This document shows positions 59,453 through 64,000 of a stretch of DNA of 64,000 bases, piece by piece (within the stretch, counting starts at the first letter, position 1; every line of letters begins with the position of its first letter). Source of the stretch: Streptomyces sp. JHA26 (GTDB lineage Bacteria > Actinomycetota > Actinomycetes > Streptomycetales > Streptomycetaceae). The DNA is taken from positions 1 through 64,000 of the forward strand of contig NZ_BDJC01000027.1 in the NCBI RefSeq assembly GCF_002005565.1, given 5' to 3'. The notes below the pieces were generated by a model that saw only the letters and a program-made list of their open reading frames with translations, did not search any database and was not told the origin of the DNA. The position numbers were made by a program, and so were the translations under genes.

Positions 59453-60190
59453 ATGAGCCCCGCAGAAGGCGACCGCGACCGTGACACCCAGCGCATCCTG
59501 ATCGTCGACGACGAGCCGGCGGTCCGCGAAGCCCTCCAGCGCAGCCTCGCCTTCGAGGGGTACGGCACCGAGGTCGCCGTCGACGGCGCCGACGCCCTGG
59601 AGAAGGCGGCGGCGTACCGGCCCGACCTGGTCGTCCTCGACATCCAGATGCCCCGCATGGACGGCCTGACCGCCGCCCGCCGGATCCGCGGCGCGGGCGA
59701 CACGACCCCGATCCTGATGCTGACGGCCCGCGACACCGTCGGCGACCGGGTCACCGGCCTGGACGCCGGCGCCGACGACTACCTGGTCAAGCCCTTCGAG
59801 TTGGACGAACTCTTCGCCCGCATCCGCGCCCTGCTGCGCCGCAGCTCCTACGCGGCGGCGGTGGAGGCCACCGCCACCGACGACACCCTCGCCTTCGCCG
59901 ACCTGACCATGGACCTGGCGACGCGGGAGGTCACCCGGGCCGGGCGCCCGGTGGAGCTGACCCGCACGGAGTTCACCCTCCTCGAGATGTTCATGGCGCA
60001 CCCGCGCCAGGTCCTCACCCGGGAGCAGATCCTGAAGGCCGTCTGGGGCTTCGACTTCGAGCCGTCGTCCAACTCCCTCGACGTGTACGTCATGTACCTG
60101 CGCCGCAAGACCGAGGCGGGCGGCGAACCGCGCCTCGTCCACACCGTCCGCGGCGTCGGCTACGTCCTGCGGCAGGGCGGCGCGGAGTGA
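59453..60190 (+). CDS. OmpR-family response regulator (MprA-like)
   Basis: The 245-residue protein has receiver motifs ILIVDDEPAVREALQRSLAFEGY, Asp63 in LVVLDIQMPRMDGLTAARRI and YLVKPFELDELFARIRALLRRS, then a winged-helix domain with VELTRTEFTLLEMFMAHPRQVLTREQILKAVWGFDFEPSSNSLDVYVMYLRRKTE. It is coupled to the kinase gene by a 4-base overlap. With the HtrA-like gene upstream the locus copies the mycobacterial MprAB-PepD layout. Confidence 0.93.
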   Translation: MSPAEGDRDRDTQRILIVDDEPAVREALQRSLAFEGYGTEVAVDGADALEKAAAYRPDLVVLDIQMPRMDGLTAARRIRGAGDTTPILMLTARDTVGDRVTGLDAGADDYLVKPFELDELFARIRALLRRSSYAAAVEATATDDTLAFADLTMDLATREVTRAGRPVELTRTEFTLLEMFMAHPRQVLTREQILKAVWGFDFEPSSNSLDVYVMYLRRKTEAGGEPRLVHTVRGVGYVLRQGGAE

Positions 60191-61617
60191 TCAGGCGGTT
60201 CCGCGCCCTGCCCCTGCGCTCCCGCCTGGCCCTGCTGGTGACGACGGCGGTGGCGTTCGCGGTGGCGGCGGTCTCGGTGACGTGCTGGTTCATCGTGCAG
60301 GGCAAGCTGTACGGCGAGGTCGACGACAACCTGCGCAACGGCAACCTCCACATGTCCCTGTCCGCGATCCGGACGACCCTGGCCGACTGCACCCGGACAC
60401 CCGACCCGACCCAGCCCCCCGGCCCCCGCAGCCAGCCCTACCTCGAACTCGTCCGGTCCGACGGCGACTACTGCGTCTTCGGCAACTCGGCGGGCTCGGT
60501 GAAGGTGGCCCCCCCGGACGTCAAGGTCGCCGGCAACCCCGACGGTTCGGCGTACTTCCGCAACGGCGAGGACACCGACGGCAAGGCCGTCCGCACACTG
60601 ACCGTGCCGCTCGCCGACGGGGTCGCCCTGCTGGTCGCCCTCCCGCTGGAGGACACCCAGGACACCCTCGACGAACTCGCCCTGCTGCTGCTCGTCGTCT
60701 CCGGCATCGGCGTGCTCGGCGCCGGAGCGGCCGGTCTCGCCGTCGCCCGCGCCGGGCTGCGTCCGGTGGACAAGCTCACCGAGGCCGTCGAGCACGTCGC
60801 CCGCACCGAGGACCTGAACGTCCGCATCCCCGTGGAGGACGAGAGCGAGGACGAGATCGCCCGTCTCTCCCGCTCCTTCAACTCGATGACCTCCTCCCTG
60901 GCCAGCTCCCGCGACCTGCAGCAGCAGCTCATCGCCGACGCCGGCCACGAGCTCCGCACGCCCCTCACCTCCCTGCGCACCAACATCGAACTGCTCTCCC
61001 GCAGCGAGGAGACCGGCCGCCCGATCCCCGAGGCCGACCGCAAGGCGCTCCTCGCCTCCGTGAAGGCGCAGATGACGGAACTCGCCGCGCTCATCGGCGA
61101 CCTCCAGGAACTGTCCCGCCCCGACACCGGCCAGCACGCGGGCAGGACACGGATCCTCGCCTGGCAGGACGTCGTCGAGTCGGCGCTGCGCCGCGCCCGC
61201 CTGCGCGGACCGGAACTGACCATCACCGCCGACGTCCAGCCCTGGTACGTACGGGCGGAGCCCTCCGCGCTGGAGCGCGCGATGGTCAACATCCTCGACA
61301 ACGCGGTGAAGTTCAGCCCGGAGGGCGGCACGATCGACGTACGGCTGGCCGACGGCGCCCTCACCGTCCGCGATCACGGACCCGGCATCCCCACCGACGA
61401 ACTCCCGCACGTCTTCGACCGGTTCTGGCGCTCGCCGTCGGCCCGCGCGCTGCCCGGTTCGGGCCTCGGCCTGTCGATCGTGGCGCGGACGGTCCAGCAG
61501 GCGGGCGGAGAGGTGACGCTGACCCCGGCGGAGGGCGGCGGCACGGTGGCGACCGTACGACTGCCGGGGGCACCGGTACCGCCGCCGGACCGGGATCCGG
61601 CGGACGGGGACGTCTGA
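60187..61617 (+). CDS. Sensor histidine kinase (MprB-like)
   Basis: The 476-residue kinase has two membrane helices (about residues 13-35 and 160-182) flanking an extracytoplasmic sensor of 125 residues. A HAMP domain follows, then HisKA with His254 (IADAGHELRTPLTSLRTNIELL), and the ATPase with NILDNAVKFSPEGG, VRDHGPGIPTDELPHVFDRFW and GSGLGLSIVARTV. The start is the GTG at 60187 inside the regulator stop (GTGATGA-type overlap). It probably senses envelope stress and drives the regulator and the protease. Confidence 0.93.
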   Translation: MIRRFRALPLRSRLALLVTTAVAFAVAAVSVTCWFIVQGKLYGEVDDNLRNGNLHMSLSAIRTTLADCTRTPDPTQPPGPRSQPYLELVRSDGDYCVFGNSAGSVKVAPPDVKVAGNPDGSAYFRNGEDTDGKAVRTLTVPLADGVALLVALPLEDTQDTLDELALLLLVVSGIGVLGAGAAGLAVARAGLRPVDKLTEAVEHVARTEDLNVRIPVEDESEDEIARLSRSFNSMTSSLASSRDLQQQLIADAGHELRTPLTSLRTNIELLSRSEETGRPIPEADRKALLASVKAQMTELAALIGDLQELSRPDTGQHAGRTRILAWQDVVESALRRARLRGPELTITADVQPWYVRAEPSALERAMVNILDNAVKFSPEGGTIDVRLADGALTVRDHGPGIPTDELPHVFDRFWRSPSARALPGSGLGLSIVARTVQQAGGEVTLTPAEGGGTVATVRLPGAPVPPPDRDPADGDV

Positions 61618-61870
61618 CCGCGCGGCAGCCTTCGACACCCCGACGGCGACCGAGCTGACCGGCGCCCAGCCGGCAGGGGGGGCGGCCGAGGATCGGATTC
61701 ACGCCGGGGGGCCGGTCGATTCAGTGCGACTGCCCCGCCCTGCTGCAGCGGCTCGCCCTTCATCCCCGCCACGAACGCGTTCCACGGGGCCTCACCGAAA
61801 ACATTGCCCTGGGGACACCTCCCCTTCCTCATGCGACACCGCCGGGCGCAGCGCGAGCGGGAAAAGGAAG
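61618..61870. other. Non-coding gap between the kinase and the 5'-nucleotidase
   Basis: About 250 bases (304 to the next stop codon) between convergent genes. It has the DUF397-like scrap listed separately and the nucleotidase terminator at its right end; otherwise I see nothing. Confidence 0.4.
61734..61832 (-). pseudogene. Possible DUF397 C-terminal scrap
   Basis: On the minus strand the frame reads VFGEAPWNAFVAGMKGEPLQQGGAV, which resembles the end of DUF397 domains (F-x-A-W-x-AFVxGVKxGEF). Neither the WRKSSYS start nor the DSK core is present. It may be a relic of a second DUF397 gene or chance similarity. Confidence 0.35.
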
Positions 61871-61900
61871 GGGCCCGTGACCGGTGAGGGTCACGGGCCC
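61871..61900 (-). terminator. Terminator after the 5'-nucleotidase
   Basis: A perfect 12-bp stem (61871-61882 with 61889-61900) and 6-base loop lies 22 bases past the nucleotidase stop on the minus strand, followed by CCTTCCTTTTC, giving a partial T-tract. Confidence 0.8.
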
Positions 61901-61921
61901 GCTGGAAGAGCGCGCGGAGCG

Positions 61922-63742
61922 CTACCGCACGATCGTGATGCGGTCCGCCGCCGGCGGGGCGATGGGGTCCGTCGCCGAGGAGTTGGCCGTCAGGTACTGC
62001 ACGAAGGCCGCCAGGTCGTCCGAGCCGACCAGCTCGTCCGTGCCCTGTCCCATCGTGGTGAAGCCGTCGCCGCCGCCCGCGAGGAAGCTGTTCGCCGCGA
62101 CGCGGTAGGTGGCCGCCGGGTCGATGGGGGCGCCGTTCAGGCGGATGGAGTCCGTGACCACGCGGTCCGCGCCCGACTTGGTCATGTCCAGGGTGTAGGT
62201 GAGGCCGGAGGAGACCTGGAGGATCTTCGGGGAGGCCTCGTTCGGGCCGCTGACCTGCTCCTTGAGGACCTGGATCAGCTGGGCGCCCGTGTAGCTGCGC
62301 AGGTTCACCGTGTTGGAGAAGGGCTGCACCGTGAAGCCCTCGGCGTACGTGACCACGCCGTCGCCCTCACTGCCCGAGGCCGTGTAGGTCAGGGGTGCGC
62401 GGATGCCGCCCGGGTTCATCAGGGCCAGGTCGGTCTCCGGGTCCAGGGACGTGCCGTGGGCCAGCTGCGCGTCGGCGATCAGGTCGCCGAGCGGGGACTC
62501 GGTGCCGTCCTTCCCGATGTCGCCGGAGATGTAGCCGATCGGGCGGTTGCCGATGGGGGCGGCCAGGGTGTTCCACCGGTCGATCAGGCGGGTCATGTCC
62601 GGTGCCTTCGGGACGTCCCGCGTCACCACGTGGTTCGCCGACTTCACGGCCGTACGGACGATGTCGCCCGTCGCGCGGTCGTAGGTCAGCGTCGTGTCCG
62701 TGTAGAGGCGGCCGAAGGACGACGCCGACGTGACCATGCGGGGCTTGCCCGCCGGGTCGGGGATCGTGCAGACGTACGCGTTGTGGGTGTGGCCGGTGAC
62801 GAGCGCGTCCACCTGGGGCGTGACGTTCCTGGCGATGTCGACGATCGGCCCGGAGACGCCGTCACCGGCGCCCGGGGAGTCGCAGTCGTAGTTGTAGGAG
62901 GACGAGGCCGGGAAGCCTCCCTCGTGGATGAGGGCCACGATCGACTTCACGCCCTGGCGCTGCAGCTCCTTGGCGTACTTGTTGATCGTGTCGACCTCGT
63001 CCTTGAACTGCAGGCCCTTCACGCCCTCCGCCGAGACGACGTTCGGGGTGCCCTCCAGGGTCACGCCGATGAAGCCGACCTCGACGCCCCGCTGCTTCCA
63101 CACCCAGTACGGCTTCAGGAGGGGCTTCTTCGTCCTCTCGTCCAGGACGTTGGCCGCCAGGTACGGGAAGTCGGCGCCCTCGAACTCCTTGTCCGTGTAG
63201 CAGCCGTCGGTGGGGTGGCAGCCGCCGTTCTGCAGGCGGGCCAGCTCCCTGGCGCCCTCGTCGAACTCGTGGTTGCCGACGGACGTCACGTCGAGGTCCA
63301 GCTTGTTCAGCGCCTCGATGGTCGGCTCGTCGTGGAAGAGGCCGGACAGCAGCGGGGAGGCGCCGACCATGTCGCCGCCGGCCGCGGTGATGGAGTACGG
63401 GTGGCCCTTGCGGGCCTGGCGCAGGTGGGTGGCGAGGTACTCCGCGCCGCCCGCGTCGATCGTCTTCGTCGTGCCGTCCGGCTGGACCTCGGTGACCCGG
63501 CCGGAGGAGCCGGCCGGGGGCTCCAGGTTGCCGTGCAGGTCGTTGAAGGAGAGGAGCTGGACGTCCTGGTAACGGCCGTGGCCGTGACCGCCGTGGTCCC
63601 GGTGGCCCCCGCCCGCGTGCGCCGACGCCGGCAGTGCCGCCGCGGCGAGCGCCCCGGTGGTCACGACGGTGGCGGCGGCGACGAGGAGCCGGGTCGTCCG
63701 GCGTCTGCGGCGCGCGTGGTGCGGGTGTGCTGTGGCTGGCAT
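61922..63742 (-). CDS. Secreted 5'-nucleotidase / 2',3'-cyclic phosphodiesterase (UshA family)
   Basis: The 606-residue protein from the ATG at 63742 (AGGGGGGC upstream) has a twin-Arg-like basic start (HHARRRRRTTRLLVAAATVV) and a signal peptide cut near ASA. The metallophosphoesterase domain has LLSFNDLHGNLEP, ITAAGGDMVGASP, TSVGNHEFDEG and VTGHTHNAYVC. The C-terminal 5'-nucleotidase domain has LIADAQLAH, DLALMNPGGIRAPL and AANSFLAGGGDGFTTM. It releases phosphate and nucleosides from extracellular nucleotides. A His/Gly-rich stretch (GGGHRDHGGHGHGRY) follows the signal peptide. Confidence 0.94.
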   Translation of the reverse strand: MPATAHPHHARRRRRTTRLLVAAATVVTTGALAAAALPASAHAGGGHRDHGGHGHGRYQDVQLLSFNDLHGNLEPPAGSSGRVTEVQPDGTTKTIDAGGAEYLATHLRQARKGHPYSITAAGGDMVGASPLLSGLFHDEPTIEALNKLDLDVTSVGNHEFDEGARELARLQNGGCHPTDGCYTDKEFEGADFPYLAANVLDERTKKPLLKPYWVWKQRGVEVGFIGVTLEGTPNVVSAEGVKGLQFKDEVDTINKYAKELQRQGVKSIVALIHEGGFPASSSYNYDCDSPGAGDGVSGPIVDIARNVTPQVDALVTGHTHNAYVCTIPDPAGKPRMVTSASSFGRLYTDTTLTYDRATGDIVRTAVKSANHVVTRDVPKAPDMTRLIDRWNTLAAPIGNRPIGYISGDIGKDGTESPLGDLIADAQLAHGTSLDPETDLALMNPGGIRAPLTYTASGSEGDGVVTYAEGFTVQPFSNTVNLRSYTGAQLIQVLKEQVSGPNEASPKILQVSSGLTYTLDMTKSGADRVVTDSIRLNGAPIDPAATYRVAANSFLAGGGDGFTTMGQGTDELVGSDDLAAFVQYLTANSSATDPIAPPAADRITIVR

Positions 63743-63926
63743 GCGCCCCCCTGTGGGTGTGCGTGACGCGAGCCGCAGAGGAAACGGCCCGCCGGCGCGA
63801 CAGCCTAGGGTCAACGCGCGTAGCGCGACAGAGGGTTCCGGGTTACATCACGGTCTACCTTCCTTCTTCTCCGCGGTCTCCCCCGCTACCGCCGCTTTGC
63901 CGCGCCCTCCCTCTACCCTCGTACGC

Positions 63927-64000
63927 ATGACCAGCGACGACACCGTGCGGCCCGGCCGCTCCCGTTCGATCGAGACCCTCACCGCACTCTCCCCGGAGCA
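63927..64000 (+). CDS. mshD: Start of a gene cut by the window edge, probably mycothiol synthase
   Basis: Only 24 codons are visible: MTSDDTVRPGRSRSIETLTA, then LSPE. From gene order (I recall mshD lying next to the secreted nucleotidase gene in S. coelicolor) this is probably mshD, the acetyl-CoA:Cys-GlcN-Ins acetyltransferase that finishes mycothiol. The fragment itself has no diagnostic motif. TACCCT lies seven bases before the ATG, identical over 18 bases to the start region of the methyltransferase gene at 31526. Confidence 0.45.
   Translation, partial: MTSDDTVRPGRSRSIETLTALSPE

Overview
This is a gene-dense window of very high G+C content with a strong third-position G/C bias. GTG starts, 1-4 base start/stop overlaps and leaderless-looking promoters are frequent. 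It carries mycothiol genes (mshA and probably mshD), RsiG, GlnR, Nur, CarD, a DUF397 protein and MsiK. Together these indicate the core chromosome of a Streptomyces species; several gene neighbourhoods match, as I remember them, the S. coelicolor SCO41xx-SCO42xx region in reverse order.

Layout. (1) 1-8440: the 3' part of a contractile injection system (CIS, phage-tail-like) operon. It holds a proline-rich protein (cut by the window edge), a tube-type protein, a LysM baseplate protein, a VgrG-like spike, a 27-codon coupling ORF, gp25-like, J-like and tail-I-like baseplate proteins, and a membrane protein with two zinc ribbons and a C-terminal sugar-binding-like domain (CisA-like). A 19-bp-stem terminator closes the operon. 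(2) 8448-11430: tRNA-Thr(UGU), the multi-sugar ABC ATPase msiK, a small secreted protein and a nucleotidyltransferase. (3) 11463-18095, minus strand: a DoxX-type membrane protein, rlmB, cysS, ispF, ispD and carD. (4) 18762-22475: a lipoprotein, then the phosphate control locus phoP-phoR/phoU with PHO-box repeats between the divergent genes. (5) 22600-25842: an accessory patch with a cysteine-rich mini-protein next to a DUF4242 nickel-binding-type protein, an operator-controlled membrane-protein/wHTH pair, a decayed integrase and an orphan L7/L12-C-terminal-like protein. (6) 25923-38544: gpmA, MFS exporter, DUF2000/AraC pair, YbjN-mshA, methyltransferase, NlpC/P60 hydrolase, RR-PP2C phosphatase, DUF2516, HBHA-like, XRE regulator and PAP2 protein. 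(7) 38857-43369: a GntR-HAD-phosphotransferase operon and a tandemly duplicated 'GntR + 60-residue membrane protein' module with a shared operator. (8) 43516-51928: Eis-type acetyltransferase, asparaginase, rsiG, dtd, ygfZ, nur, nitrobindin-like, a DUF397 scar, DsrE-like, DUF3099 and sseC-cysA with a cysteine-bearing leader peptide. (9) 52403-64000: LmeA-like lipid-binding protein, a Q/P-rich membrane protein, a MoaD-like protein, hydrolase, glnR, a LacI regulator, an HtrA-like protease with its two-component system (MprAB-PepD-like arrangement), a 5'-nucleotidase and the start of a probable mshD.

Functional themes are developmental and cell-death machinery (CIS, RsiG), global nutrient control (PhoRP, GlnR, MsiK, Nur), thiol and sulfur metabolism (MshA, MshD, CysA/SseC, CysS) and envelope stress (HtrA plus two-component system). 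The least explained items are the duplicated GntR/mini-membrane module with its conserved dyad, the cysteine-rich protein beside the DUF4242 gene, the twin-palindrome leaderless promoter at 24429-24473, the 11-bp CTCA repeats before the HtrA-like gene, and the tiny ORF inside the CIS operon. All calls were made by eye from sequence; no database search was run.
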